Program-made: the position numbers and the translations under genes
The notes under the pieces: generated by a model
The model's database searches: none
What the model was told of the DNA's origin: nothing
What the model saw: only the letters and a program-made list of their open reading frames with translations
Origin: Falsiroseomonas oleicola
GTDB lineage: Bacteria; Pseudomonadota; Alphaproteobacteria; Acetobacterales; Acetobacteraceae
DNA length: 64,000 bases
Assembly: GCF_019029495.1 (NCBI RefSeq)
Contig: NZ_JAERQM010000007.1
Span: 124,001 to 188,000 of the forward strand
Reading direction: 5' to 3'
Shown: positions 34,247-43,001 of the stretch, piece after piece
How the letters are laid out: every line of letters starts with the position of its first letter
Position numbering within the stretch: the first letter of the stretch is position 1

Positions 34247-34624
34247 ATGCCCCGGCCCGATCCCCGCAAAACCGCGATCTTCGTCCGCTCTCCGATGGCC
34301 GTGCTTGGCCTGGTCCTGACCCTGCCGGCGCTGGCGGGCTGTCAGATAGGGCCCACCGTGGCCGCCACCTCCGGCCCCATCCTGGTGGCCAGCGGTGCGT
34401 CGCTGGTGCTGACCGGGCGAACGCCGATCGACCATGTGGCCAGCCTGGTGACGGGGCGGGACTGTTCCCTGGTGCATGTGGAGCGGCGGGAGCCGTGGTG
34501 CGCGCCGCTGGCCACGCCGCCAGCCCCGCAAGCCTTCTGCACCCGCTCCCTCGGCGCGGTGGATTGCTGGACCGCGCCGCCCTCCGGCGCCGCCCGCCCG
34601 GTCGCGGATCCGCCACTGCACTGA
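34247..34624 (+). CDS. Small conserved lipoprotein of unknown function
   Basis: 125 residues. A signal peptide (VLGLVLTLPALAGCQ) with lipobox LAGC predicts a lipid-anchored envelope protein with its Cys at about residue 32. The mature part contains GRTPIDHVASLVTGRDCSLVHVERREPWC and a second Cys pair near the C-terminus (FCTRSLGAVDCW). No function is known; proteins of this pattern occur in Acetobacteraceae next to housekeeping genes. It diverges from yfgM across 47 bases and ends at a clear hairpin. Confidence 0.72.
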   Translation: MPRPDPRKTAIFVRSPMAVLGLVLTLPALAGCQIGPTVAATSGPILVASGASLVLTGRTPIDHVASLVTGRDCSLVHVERREPWCAPLATPPAPQAFCTRSLGAVDCWTAPPSGAARPVADPPLH

Positions 34625-34628
34625 AAGC

Positions 34629-34648
34629 CCTGGCGGGGTTCCGCCAGG
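34629..34648. terminator. Perfect 8-bp hairpin between convergent genes
   Basis: CCTGGCGG (34629-34636), loop GGTT, CCGCCAGG (34641-34648). It lies 5 bases after the lipoprotein stop codon and 15 bases before the stop codon of the convergent proline-rich gene, so it may end both transcripts. Confidence 0.65.
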
Positions 34649-34663
34649 ACCCCGGACGTCGGA

Positions 34664-36193
34664 TCAGGCCAGGGGTCCGCGCCAGATCTGCACGCCGGCC
34701 TTGTTCGAGGTGTCTGGGCGGGTGAGGCGTATCGCCGCCGGGCGCTCCGCCCGAAGGGTCCACCCGTTCCGTCCCAGCACGCGGACGGCGGCGGCCTCCT
34801 CCCCGCGATTGATGGGGGCCACGGCCAGCCAGCGCACCCTTTCCGTCAGCAGCGGCACGGCATGGGTCAGCAATTGGCCGACGACCTTGGCGGTGCCGAT
34901 GCGCAGAAGGTCCCAGCTCTCCTGCGCTTCGATCAGGCCCTGAGCCAGGGCGCCGCGGGGCGGCAGGCGCGCCTCATCGGCGCCGATCACGGCCTGGAGC
35001 AGCATGGTGTCCTCATCCGCCAGCCCCTCGGCCTCCACGGCGGCCTGAAGCTGGCCGAACAGGCCGGGATGCGCCTCCGCCACATGCAGCACAGGCGTCA
35101 GGCCGGCGCGCCGGGCCGCGCCTGCGCCGGCGGTGGCCAGATCGGCGGGGCCGGCACCGATGAACAGCGCCCGCCAATGGCCGCGCGCCTGCTCCAGGCT
35201 CAGCGCCACGGCCAGCCAGTCCGCCCCCATGGCCGCCCCCATCGCCGCCTGGGCCTCGGCCATTGGCATGGGCAGGCCGCGCACCGCGAGATAGGCGGCG
35301 GCGATGCTCGCCTGGCCCAGCGGATCCGCGAGCCGATCGGCGGCGGCCGCGGAGGGATCGGCCGCGACCTGCGGCGCCACGGCTTCGCCCTCGGACCCTG
35401 CCGCGACGGCAGGTGCGGCCTTCGGCTCCGCGACAGGCGCGGCCTCAGGCTCGGCGTCGGGCGCGGCCTCCGGCTCGGCGACAGGCGCGGTCTCCGGCTC
35501 GGCGACAGGCGCGGCCTCCGGCGCGACGGTCGGTCCGGCCGGCGCCTCGGCCAGATGCGCTGGCGCGGCCAGGATATCCACCGTGGTTGTCGTGGCGGGC
35601 GGCGTCACGGGCGGGAAGGGCGCGCTTTCGGGGGTGTGCCGCGCCTGCGTCGCCGCGCCGGGGCCGGCCGCCGCCAGCATCGGGAAGCGGTCTTCGAGGG
35701 TCTCGGCCTCCGGCCTGGCCGGCGGTTCCGCCTCCGGCGCCAGCGGGGCCGGCACGAGCATGGGGAACTGCGCTTCGAGGGCCTCCACCGGGGCCTCCGG
35801 CACCGCCTCGGCGGCAGCGGGCATGGGGGTGGGGGGCATCACGGCCAGGGACGGGCCGCGGGCGCCCAGCATGGCCAGCAAGGGGCTGTCCGGTGCCGGG
35901 GCGGGCTGCAATGGCCCGGGGATGATGGTGGCGAGCAGGCTGAAATGATCGGAAGCCGGTGCTGCCTGCGCGGCGGCCGTCGCATCGAGGGAGGCATCCT
36001 CGGGCGGCGTGCCGGCGGGTGCCTCGCTCGACAAGGTCGTGCCGGGACCCTCCTCGGCGGGACTCGCCGCGGCAGCGTCTGGTTCGGCGGGCGGCGGCGC
36101 CTCGGCCGATGGGGCAGCCATTGGCACTGCCGCCGGTACCAGGGCCGCGCGCAGCCGGGCCCCCCAATCCCCCGCCTTGTCCTGCTTCGCCAT
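34664..36193 (-). CDS. Proline/alanine-rich protein with a degenerate FkbM-type methyltransferase-like C-terminus
   Basis: 509 residues. Residues 1-300 or so are low-complexity Pro/Ala/Glu sequence with an octapeptide repeat (AAPVAEPE type) and repeated EALEAQFPML and ETLEDRFPML blocks. The C-terminal 200 residues look globular: ALFIGAGPADLATAGAGAA, a run of strand-helix units, WDLLRIGTAKVVGQLL and VRWLAVAPINRGEEAAAVRV. The order resembles FkbM methyltransferases (IGAxxG, then DLLKIDVEG), but the SAM-binding glycines and the acidic residue are replaced. I could not assign a function. The ATG at 36193 was chosen because the upstream frame reads as non-coding. Confidence 0.65.
   Translation of the reverse strand: MAKQDKAGDWGARLRAALVPAAVPMAAPSAEAPPPAEPDAAAASPAEEGPGTTLSSEAPAGTPPEDASLDATAAAQAAPASDHFSLLATIIPGPLQPAPAPDSPLLAMLGARGPSLAVMPPTPMPAAAEAVPEAPVEALEAQFPMLVPAPLAPEAEPPARPEAETLEDRFPMLAAAGPGAATQARHTPESAPFPPVTPPATTTTVDILAAPAHLAEAPAGPTVAPEAAPVAEPETAPVAEPEAAPDAEPEAAPVAEPKAAPAVAAGSEGEAVAPQVAADPSAAAADRLADPLGQASIAAAYLAVRGLPMPMAEAQAAMGAAMGADWLAVALSLEQARGHWRALFIGAGPADLATAGAGAARRAGLTPVLHVAEAHPGLFGQLQAAVEAEGLADEDTMLLQAVIGADEARLPPRGALAQGLIEAQESWDLLRIGTAKVVGQLLTHAVPLLTERVRWLAVAPINRGEEAAAVRVLGRNGWTLRAERPAAIRLTRPDTSNKAGVQIWRGPLA
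35421..35516. repeat. Four copies of a 24-bp in-frame repeat
   Basis: Units begin at 35421, 35445, 35469 and 35493 with the common core CGGCTC-GGCGACAGGCGCGG. On the minus strand each encodes an eight-residue Pro/Ala/Glu unit in the linker of the proline-rich protein. Copy number could vary by slippage. Confidence 0.85.
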
Positions 36194-36269
36194 CCTGAGC
36201 CTCCGCATCCCTGTCCCGGCTCTACCAGCCGCGCCGGGACGTCTCAACCGCCGATGCGGCCGGCGGGCT

Positions 36270-37592
36270 TCAGGGGGCGAAACGCGCCGGGGTGCCGATG
36301 GGGGCGCCCAGCACCGCATCCTCCCGCATCACCGCCTGGCCACGGATGATGGTCATCACCGGCCAGCCGGTGCAGCGATGCCCGGCGAAGGGGGTCCAGC
36401 CGCAGGGGGAGGCGATCCAGCTTTCCTCGATGCTGCGGGTCTTCTTCATGTCCACCAGGGTGAAGTCGGCGTCGTATCCGGCCGCGAGCCGCCCCTTGCC
36501 GACCAGACCGAAGACCCGCGCCGGGCCGGCATTCAGCAGGTCCACCAGCCGGGGCAGGGAAAGCCGCCCGGCGCTGACATGGTCCAGCATCACCGGCACG
36601 AGGGTCTGCACGCCCGTCAGCCCGGCGCCGCATTCCGGCCAGGGCTTCTCCTTCGAGGCGCGGCTGTGCGGCGCGTGGTCGGAGCCGATGGAATCCACCG
36701 TGCCATTGGCCACCGCCTCCCACGCCGCTGCCATGTGGCGGGCGTCGCGGATCGGCGGATTCATCACCGCATAGCCGCCGAGGCGGTCATAGGCCTCGTC
36801 CGTCTGGGTCAGGTGGTTCAGCAGCACCTCCACCGTGCAGACATCCCGGTAATCCTTGAGGTAGGCGAGTTCCTCCGCCGTGGAGACGTGCAGGATATGC
36901 GCCGGGCGGCCGGTCTTGCGGGCGATCGCCATCAGCCGGCGGGTGCCGAGGAAGGCGCATTCCACGTCGCGCCATTCGGCATGCATCCGGTGCGGCATGC
37001 CCGTGGTGTAGGCGCCCTTACGCGCCTGCAACCGGTACTCATCCTCGGAATGGTAGCTGATGCGCCGCCGGCCGCTGCGCATCACCGCCTCCAGGCTGGC
37101 ATCATCCTCCACCAGCAGGTCGCCGGTGGAGCTACCCGCAAAAACCTTCACGCCGCAGACATTGGGCTCGGCCTCCAGCGCGGCCAATTCGGCGATGTTG
37201 GACTTCGCGGCGCCGACATAGAAGCCGATATCGGTCCAGGCGCGGCCGGCGACGAAGTCCCGCTTCCAGTCCAGCTTTTCGCGGTTGGTGATGGAGGGGT
37301 TGGTGTTCGGCATGTCGAAGACGGTGGTGATGCCGCCCAGCACGGCGGCCCTGGTGCCGGTCTCGATCGTTTCCACGGCCGGGTCGCCGGGCTCGCGCAG
37401 ATGCACATGGCTGTCGATCAGCCCGGGCAGCACATGCAGGCCGGTGCAGTCGATCACCTCGGCCGCCGTTGCCAGGCGCAGGTCGCCGATGGCGGCGATG
37501 CGGCCGGCGCGCACGCCCACCTCCGTCGCCTCCATCCCCCAGGGCAGGACCACGGTGCCGCCGCGCAGGATCAGGTCGTAGGTCTGGGTCAT
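36270..37592 (-). CDS. pyrC: Dihydroorotase
   Basis: Cyclises carbamoyl aspartate to dihydroorotate in pyrimidine synthesis. The 440-residue amidohydrolase has metal ligands HVH in LPGLIDSHVHLREPGD, the candidate bridging Lys in CGVKVFAGSSTGDLL, metal His in RRISYHSEDE and PAHILHVSTAEE, and the catalytic Asp in IGSDHAPHSRASKEKPW. This is the long class I type. A 76-base gap separates it from the proline-rich gene downstream. pyrD lies 2.5 kb away on the same strand. Confidence 0.93.
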   Translation of the reverse strand: MTQTYDLILRGGTVVLPWGMEATEVGVRAGRIAAIGDLRLATAAEVIDCTGLHVLPGLIDSHVHLREPGDPAVETIETGTRAAVLGGITTVFDMPNTNPSITNREKLDWKRDFVAGRAWTDIGFYVGAAKSNIAELAALEAEPNVCGVKVFAGSSTGDLLVEDDASLEAVMRSGRRRISYHSEDEYRLQARKGAYTTGMPHRMHAEWRDVECAFLGTRRLMAIARKTGRPAHILHVSTAEELAYLKDYRDVCTVEVLLNHLTQTDEAYDRLGGYAVMNPPIRDARHMAAAWEAVANGTVDSIGSDHAPHSRASKEKPWPECGAGLTGVQTLVPVMLDHVSAGRLSLPRLVDLLNAGPARVFGLVGKGRLAAGYDADFTLVDMKKTRSIEESWIASPCGWTPFAGHRCTGWPVMTIIRGQAVMREDAVLGAPIGTPARFAP

Positions 37593-37691
37593 GGCGGGGC
37601 GTTCCTCATCTGGCTGTGCCAGCTTCCTATAATCCGCGGACGAGGGGCGATATAGCCTTGGGCTGTGCGGGCATGGGACGAGGCAGAGGCG

Positions 37692-37901
37692 CTACCGGCC
37701 CCGCGCCTTGTTCGTCCCCACATTCTCGTTCCATTCCACCGGCAGCCCGTCCCAACTCGTCGGCGGCTTGCCCGGCCACTTCTTCCGCACGAACACCCGG
37801 AAGCCGTCCGCGGTCGCCTCCACATAGCCGGATTTGCCATCCGTCAGCCGAAGATGCTGCGCCAGCGCCTCGGCCTGTTCCTGCATGTAGCTGTCGCTCA
37901 T
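37692..37901 (-). CDS. Small hypothetical protein, 69 residues
   Basis: Starts MSDSYMQEQAEALAQHLRLT and contains SGYVEATADGFRVFVRKKWPGKPPTSW (pieces FRVFVRKKWPG and SWDGLPVEWNENVG). It has no signal or membrane segment. The frame is open further upstream into the MFS gene, but the ATG at 37899-37901 lies right after the MFS stop codon on the same strand and matches a compact protein. I recognise no family. Probably expressed with the MFS gene. Confidence 0.6.
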   Translation of the reverse strand: MSDSYMQEQAEALAQHLRLTDGKSGYVEATADGFRVFVRKKWPGKPPTSWDGLPVEWNENVGTNKARGR

Positions 37902-37921
37902 CGCCGCCCCTTCCCTTTGCC

Positions 37922-39163
37922 TCAGCCACCCGCACGCCGCGCCCCGCGCAACGCCATCAGGCACGCCACGCCGGTTGCCGCCATGGTGAGGGAGGTGCCG
38001 ATGCCGCTGCCGAATTCCACCAGGCCCACGATGAAGGTCATCAGCGCACCGAAGCCCATCTGCAAGGCGCCGACCAGGGCGGAGGCGGTGCCGGCCAGTT
38101 GCGGACGGGCGCTGAGTGCGCCGGCGATGGCATTGGGCTGGGTCATCCCGTTGCCCACCGCCACCGCCGCCATCGGCACGAAGAACACCAGGATATGCGG
38201 CGGGAACACCACCATGGCGACCGCCGCGCCGACCGCGCCCAGCGTGGCGATCATGGTGCCCACGCCCAGCATCCGCAGGATGCCGAGCCGGCGCGAAAGC
38301 CGCCCCGCCAGCCAGTTGCCGGCGGCGAAGAAGACCGAGATGGCGGCGAAGGCCAGGGCGAACTGCACCGGCGAATAGCCCATGCCCTGCACCACCACAT
38401 AGGGCGCGCCACCCAGGAAGGCGAAGAAGATGCCGGTGGCGCAGGCCGTCAGCGCGGCATAGGCCCGGAAGGACGGGATCGCCCACAGGCTGCGATAGGC
38501 GCGCAGGATGGCGCCGAGCCCGGGCAGCGGCTGCGGCGCGGGCAGGGTTTCCTCCAGCCGCAGCCAGGCGACCAGCGCCAGCGGCAGGCCGAAGCCGAGG
38601 CAGGCCACCATGCTCGCCCGCCAGCCGAAATTCTGTTCCAGCAGGCTGCCGAGGATGGGCGCGACCATGGGCGCGATGGTCATGCCCATGGTGACATAGC
38701 CGAGCACGCTCGCCGCCTCGTCCCGCGCCCAGACGTCGCGGATCACCGCCCGCACCAGCACCACCCCGGCACAGGCGCCGACCGCCTGCGCCACCCGCGC
38801 CACCAGCAATTCCCCGATCCCCGGCGCCAGCGCCGCCGCCAGGCTCGCCACGGCATAGAGCGCGAGGCCCCCCATCAGCAGCGGCCGCCGCCCGAAGCGG
38901 TCCGACAGCGGGCCATAGATCAACTGCCCCGCACCCACCCCCAGCAGGTACAGCGTGACGGTCAGCTGGACGGTGGAGGTGCTGGCGCCGAGGTCCCGCC
39001 CCATGGCGGGCAGGGAGGGCACGAGCACCTGCATGGTGAAAGGGCCGATGCCGATGATCGCGACCAGCAGCCAGATCGGCGGGCGGGGAGGGGCGGCGCG
39101 CGGCACGGGCGCGGCCCCGGTCAATGCATGAGGTTCCACGATATGGGAGTTTACGCCCCCCAT
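37922..39163 (-). CDS. Bcr/CflA family MFS multidrug exporter
   Basis: 413-residue inner-membrane transporter with about 12 hydrophobic segments. The motif A loop is GPLSDRFGRRPLLMGGL, the first helix LLVAIIGIGPFTMQVLVPSLPAMGRDL is the DHA1 Bcr/CflA start (LVPSLPAMGRDLGAS), and RVAQAVGACAGVVLVRAVIRD is the motif C-type block. The Bcr group exports chloramphenicol, bicyclomycin or sulfonamides, or amino acid derivatives; no substrate can be fixed. Start ATG 39163; a later start would remove only the cytoplasmic tail. Confidence 0.9.
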   Translation of the reverse strand: MGGVNSHIVEPHALTGAAPVPRAAPPRPPIWLLVAIIGIGPFTMQVLVPSLPAMGRDLGASTSTVQLTVTLYLLGVGAGQLIYGPLSDRFGRRPLLMGGLALYAVASLAAALAPGIGELLVARVAQAVGACAGVVLVRAVIRDVWARDEAASVLGYVTMGMTIAPMVAPILGSLLEQNFGWRASMVACLGFGLPLALVAWLRLEETLPAPQPLPGLGAILRAYRSLWAIPSFRAYAALTACATGIFFAFLGGAPYVVVQGMGYSPVQFALAFAAISVFFAAGNWLAGRLSRRLGILRMLGVGTMIATLGAVGAAVAMVVFPPHILVFFVPMAAVAVGNGMTQPNAIAGALSARPQLAGTASALVGALQMGFGALMTFIVGLVEFGSGIGTSLTMAATGVACLMALRGARRAGG

Positions 39164-39224
39164 CCGGGCGCGGGACAGCCCCGCCGCCCGCAACCCGCCC
39201 CCGCGCCCACCGCGCGGGGCTGTC

Positions 39225-40088
39225 CTACCAGCGCAGCCCCAGCAGCGCGGCGACCGGGCGCACGCCCTCGGTCGCCGCCACCTGGGCCAGAACCTCGGGG
39301 TCCGGCGACGCCCCATGGGCATGGGCGGCGAGGCCGGTCAGCGCCCAGACCGCGTCGATGCCGGCGGATTGCGCGCCGGCGAGGTCCGTATGCGGGCTGT
39401 CGCCGATGGCCACCACGCGGCTGCGATCGGTCAGCCCGAGCAGTTCCAGCACCGGCGGGTAGCAGGCCGGGTCGGGCTTGCCGATCTCGATCGCCGTCGG
39501 CCCGCCCAGTTCCCGGTAGAGATCGGCCAGCGCCCCGGCGCAGAGCACCCGCTCATCCCCCACCATCACATGACGGTCCGGATTGACGCAGAGCATCGGC
39601 AATTGCCGCGCGGCGCAGGCGGCCAGCGCCTCGCGGTAGGGGGCGATGTCGGTATTGCCCCGCGCCGGCTCCGGCCCGGTGTTCAGCACGAAATCCGCCT
39701 CCGCCGCCGTGGCCACCAGCACCACATCGGTCTCCGCCGGCACCGAAAGGTCCCGCTCCGGCCCGATATGCAGGGCCCTGGTGCCAAGTGCGGCAAAGTC
39801 CGGCCGGTCGCGGTGTTTCAGATGCCGCCAGGCCAGCTCGCCGGAGGTCATGGTGCCGTCCCACAGCGCGCGGTCCAGGCCCATGCCGGTCAGCAGCGCA
39901 TCCACCACGAAGGACCGGCGCGGGGCGTTGGACAGGAAGGCGATGCGCTTGCCGCGGGCCTTCAGCCGGCCCAGCGCGTCCGCCACGCCCGGATAGGGCT
40001 TGCGGCCGTCATGCACCACGCCCCAGAGGTCCAGGATGAAGCCGTCATAGCGGTCCGCCAGGCTCGCAACCCCGTCCAGCATCATCAT
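39225..40088 (-). CDS. TIGR01459 family HAD-type hydrolase
   Basis: 287-residue HAD phosphatase. The nucleophile Asp is in FILDLWGVVHDGRKPYPG, motif II Ser or Thr in AFLSNAPRR, motif III Lys in IEIGKPDPACYPP, and the acidic motif IV in VVAIGDSPHTDLAGAQSAGI. The DLWGVVHDG form is characteristic of the alphaproteobacterial TIGR01459 subgroup, related to NagD sugar-phosphate phosphatases. It overlaps pyrD by 4 bases, so it may handle nucleotide or other sugar phosphates, but this is only context. Confidence 0.88.
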   Translation of the reverse strand: MMMLDGVASLADRYDGFILDLWGVVHDGRKPYPGVADALGRLKARGKRIAFLSNAPRRSFVVDALLTGMGLDRALWDGTMTSGELAWRHLKHRDRPDFAALGTRALHIGPERDLSVPAETDVVLVATAAEADFVLNTGPEPARGNTDIAPYREALAACAARQLPMLCVNPDRHVMVGDERVLCAGALADLYRELGGPTAIEIGKPDPACYPPVLELLGLTDRSRVVAIGDSPHTDLAGAQSAGIDAVWALTGLAAHAHGASPDPEVLAQVAATEGVRPVAALLGLRW

Positions 40089-41152
40089 CGCGCGTCTACC
40101 CCGATGGCCTCGGCCACGTTCCTGAACCCGTCCCGCCGCAGCGCCGCCGCCAATTCCCGCTTGATGCGGGGGATCAGCGCCGGCCCGTCATAGGCAAACG
40201 CCGCATAGAGCTGCACCAGCGCGGCCCCGGCGCGAATTTTTTCCAGCGCCTCCGCCCCGTTGGAGACGCCGCCGCAGCCGATCAGCACCAGGTCGCGCCC
40301 CGCCGCCAGCCGCGCCACGCGGCGCAGCATCTCGGTCGCCGCCGCCCGCAGGGGCGGGCCGGAGAGGCCGCCGGCCTGGGACTTCAGCGCGGAGCGCAGC
40401 GGCGCCGGGCGGGCGATGGTGGTGTTGGAGACGATCAGCCCCTGCATCCCCTGCGCCACCGCGGCCTCGACAATCGGCTCCACCGCCGCCGGCGACAGGT
40501 CCGGCGCGATTTTTATCAATACCGGCGGGCGGGGGCCGGTGAGGCCGGCGCGGGTCTCGGCCAGGGCGGCCAGGATGTCCCGCAGCATCGCCTCCCCCTG
40601 CAGATCCCGCAGGCCGGGGGTGTTGGGGGAGGAGATGTTGATGGCGACATAGGCCGCATGCGGCGCCACCGCGGCATAGAGCGCCGGATAGTCCCGCAGC
40701 GGCGCCGCGCCATCCTTGTTGATGGCGATGTTCACGCCCAGCACGGCCGGCCGCGCCGCAGGCAACTGCGCGATCCGCGCCAGGAAGGCCGGCAGGCCGC
40801 CATTGTTCATGCCCATGCGGTTGATCACCGCCCGGTCCTCCGCCAGCCGGAACAGGCGGGGCTTCGGATTGCCGAATTGCGGCTTCGGGGTGACCGATCC
40901 GGCCTCCACGAAGCCGAAGCCCAGCCGCATCAGCGGCAGGATGGCCATCGCCGACTTGTCGAAGCCGGCGGCGAGGCCGATGGGGTTGCGGAAGTCGCAG
41001 CCCAGGGCGCGCGTGGCCAGGATCGGGTCGTCCGCGCTGCGATCCGCGCCGGCGAGGCCGAATCGGAGGGCGCGCAACGCGAGGTCATGGGCGCGTTCGG
41101 GGTCCATGCCGCGCATCAGCGGCATCAGGACGGAGGCGAGTTGGGGGGTCAT
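40085..41152 (-). CDS. pyrD: Dihydroorotate dehydrogenase (quinone), class 2
   Basis: 355-residue FMN enzyme that oxidises dihydroorotate and reduces quinone at the membrane. The N-terminal amphipathic membrane-binding helices precede NPIGLAAGFDKSA. SVTPKPQFGNPKPRLFRL and NRMGMNNGG are FMN contacts; the catalytic Ser is in INISSPNTPGLRDLQ, which marks class 2; the distal end is IGCGGVSNGAEALEKIRAGA. The start ATG at 41152 fits the family; the frame is open upstream with no similarity. Confidence 0.95.
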   Translation of the reverse strand: MTPQLASVLMPLMRGMDPERAHDLALRALRFGLAGADRSADDPILATRALGCDFRNPIGLAAGFDKSAMAILPLMRLGFGFVEAGSVTPKPQFGNPKPRLFRLAEDRAVINRMGMNNGGLPAFLARIAQLPAARPAVLGVNIAINKDGAAPLRDYPALYAAVAPHAAYVAINISSPNTPGLRDLQGEAMLRDILAALAETRAGLTGPRPPVLIKIAPDLSPAAVEPIVEAAVAQGMQGLIVSNTTIARPAPLRSALKSQAGGLSGPPLRAAATEMLRRVARLAAGRDLVLIGCGGVSNGAEALEKIRAGAALVQLYAAFAYDGPALIPRIKRELAAALRRDGFRNVAEAIGVDAR

Positions 41153-41321
41153 GGCGCGCGGCTTGTGCCCTGTCTCGGCGTCCCTGGGAAGCTTTCCCGC
41201 GATCCGGGGCCGGAGCAGGGGCCGCAAAGCTGCCATGCGCGGCGCCCCGCATGGACTTCGCCCTGTGTCGCGGGCCATATCCCGCGCGCCATAGTTGTCG
41301 GGTTCCGGGGGGGAGGGTGAT

Positions 41322-42188
41322 GTGCGCGGTCCCGCGCTGATGCTGGCCGGGATCGGCCTGTTCGGCCTGCTCGACGCCAACAGCAAGTTGCTGTCCGCGG
41401 GGCATGAGGTCTGGCAGGTGCTGCTGGTGCGCTTCGCCACGCTGCTGCTGGTGGTCTTCACCATCCGCGCTTTGGTCCCCGGCTGGGGCGGCGCGCTGAC
41501 CACCCGATTCCCGCGGCTGCACGCCGCGCGGTCCCTGGTGATGCTGGGCAGCGCCATCTGCTTCTTCCAGGCGTTCCGGCTGCTGCCGCTGGCGGAGGGC
41601 TACCTGGTGTTCTTCACCTCCCCCTTCCTGGTGCTGGCGCTGTCCGCCTGGCTGTTGAAGGAGGCGCCGCCGCCCGTAGCCTGGGCCTGGTGCGCGGTGG
41701 GTTTTGCGGGGGTGGCGATCGGGCTGGCGCCGGGGCTGCTGGGGGGCGGGGAGGCTGGCGGCGCGCCGCTGCTCGGCTACCTCTACGCCCTGGGCGGCAC
41801 CTTCTGCTATTCGGCGGTCTTCACCCTGAACCGGCAACTGCGCGCCGAGCCCGGGATTGGCCGCGTGCTGGTCTGGCCGTCGCTGCTCGGCTTCGCGGTG
41901 ATGCTGCCGCTGGGGCTGACCCACTGGTCGCCGCCCAGCGCGCTGACCCTGGCGCAGATGGCGGGCAATGGCGTGATCGTCGGCATCGCCACGGTCTGCC
42001 TGGCCGAGGCGTTTCGCCACGCCACCGCCAGCCGCCTGGCGCCCTTCGGCTATTCCGGCCTGGTCTGGAGCCTGACCTGGGATTTCGCCTTCTGGGGCCG
42101 CGTGCCGCCGCTGGCCATGCTGGCCGGCGCCGCCGTGGTGGTCTTCGCCTGCATCATGAGCGAACGCGCGGCGGCGCGCCGGCCGTAA
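41322..42188 (+). CDS. DMT (EamA) family transporter
   Basis: 288-residue protein with ten hydrophobic segments in two EamA halves, beginning LMLAGIGLFGLLDANSKLLS and ending GAAVVVFACIMSERA. I take GTG 41322 as the start because GGGAGGG (41311-41317) is at the right distance; a TTG at 41295 in the same frame is possible. It resembles S-adenosylmethionine or riboflavin-type DMT carriers, but the substrate is unknown. It is oriented away from pyrD. Confidence 0.85.
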   Translation: MRGPALMLAGIGLFGLLDANSKLLSAGHEVWQVLLVRFATLLLVVFTIRALVPGWGGALTTRFPRLHAARSLVMLGSAICFFQAFRLLPLAEGYLVFFTSPFLVLALSAWLLKEAPPPVAWAWCAVGFAGVAIGLAPGLLGGGEAGGAPLLGYLYALGGTFCYSAVFTLNRQLRAEPGIGRVLVWPSLLGFAVMLPLGLTHWSPPSALTLAQMAGNGVIVGIATVCLAEAFRHATASRLAPFGYSGLVWSLTWDFAFWGRVPPLAMLAGAAVVVFACIMSERAAARRP

Positions 42189-42232
42189 GGTACCCCTTTG
42201 CCCGCAAGAGCCCTCTCCCCCTGACAGGGGGG

Positions 42233-42250
42233 TTGGACGCATGCGTCCAA
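42233..42250. repeat. Perfect 18-bp palindrome in a REP-like element
   Basis: TTGGACGCATGCGTCCAA is fully self-complementary. It is flanked by CCCTCTCCCCC on the left and GAGGGGGTC on the right, which also pair in part. It fills the 121-base gap between two genes with converging stop codons and may act as a terminator as well as a repetitive extragenic element. Confidence 0.8.
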
Positions 42251-42309
42251 CGGTTGGGTGAGGGGGTCTTCGCCGCCCAGACCACCGCTCCCTGACGAAA
42301 GCGCCCCCC

Positions 42310-42969
42310 CTACCGCGGCAAAAACGGATTCCCCCGCCGCTCCTCCCCGAACGTCCCCCCCGGCCCATGCCCGCACAGGAACCGCATCTCGTCCCCCAGC
42401 GGCAGCAGCTTGGTGACGATGGCCTGGATCAGCGCCTCATGATCCCCATAGGGAAAATCCGTGCGCCCGATGGAGCCGCGGAACAGCACATCCCCCACCA
42501 CCGCGAAGCCCAGCGCCTGGTTCACGAACACCACATGCCCCGGCGCATGGCCCGGGCAATGCAGCACGCCAAAAGGCTGGCCGGCGATGGAGACGCTTTC
42601 ACCCTCCGCCAGGAAGCGGTCGGGCGTGGCATTCTCCAGCCCCTCGATGCCGTATTGCCGGCTCTGGGCGGCGATGCCCGCCAGCAGGAAGGCATCCGCC
42701 TCATGCGGCCCCTCCACCTGCACCGGCGCGCCCTGCTGCGCGGTGAGCGCGGCGCGCAGCGCATCGGCGCCGCCGGCATGGTCCAGATGGCCATGGGTGA
42801 GCAGGATATTCTCCACCGCTACCCCCGCCTTGGCGATGGCGGCCAGGATGCGCGGCACGTCGCCGCCCGGGTCGATGACCGTGCCGCGCAGACTCTCCGC
42901 ATCCCAGATCAGGGCGCAGTTCTGCTGGAAGGGGGTGACGGGGATCTGGGCAGCTTGGAGCTTGGGCAT
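42310..42969 (-). CDS. MBL fold metallohydrolase (YcbL / glyoxalase II-like)
   Basis: 219 residues. Zinc-binding motif HxHxDH in LLTHGHLDHAGGAD, then the third His in HCPGHAPGHVVF and the Asp in AVVGDVLFRGSIGRTDFPYG, with a final His in CGHGPGGTFGEE. The GRTDFPYGD block identifies the YcbL-type family, which hydrolyses thioesters such as S-D-lactoylglutathione. The ATG at 42969 fits; an upstream in-frame stretch extends over the AT-rich boundary. It is the last normal-GC gene before the island. Confidence 0.9.
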   Translation of the reverse strand: MPKLQAAQIPVTPFQQNCALIWDAESLRGTVIDPGGDVPRILAAIAKAGVAVENILLTHGHLDHAGGADALRAALTAQQGAPVQVEGPHEADAFLLAGIAAQSRQYGIEGLENATPDRFLAEGESVSIAGQPFGVLHCPGHAPGHVVFVNQALGFAVVGDVLFRGSIGRTDFPYGDHEALIQAIVTKLLPLGDEMRFLCGHGPGGTFGEERRGNPFLPR

Positions 42970-43001
42970 GGGGGAAGTGGTGGAGGGCGGGGGACGGGGA
43001 G

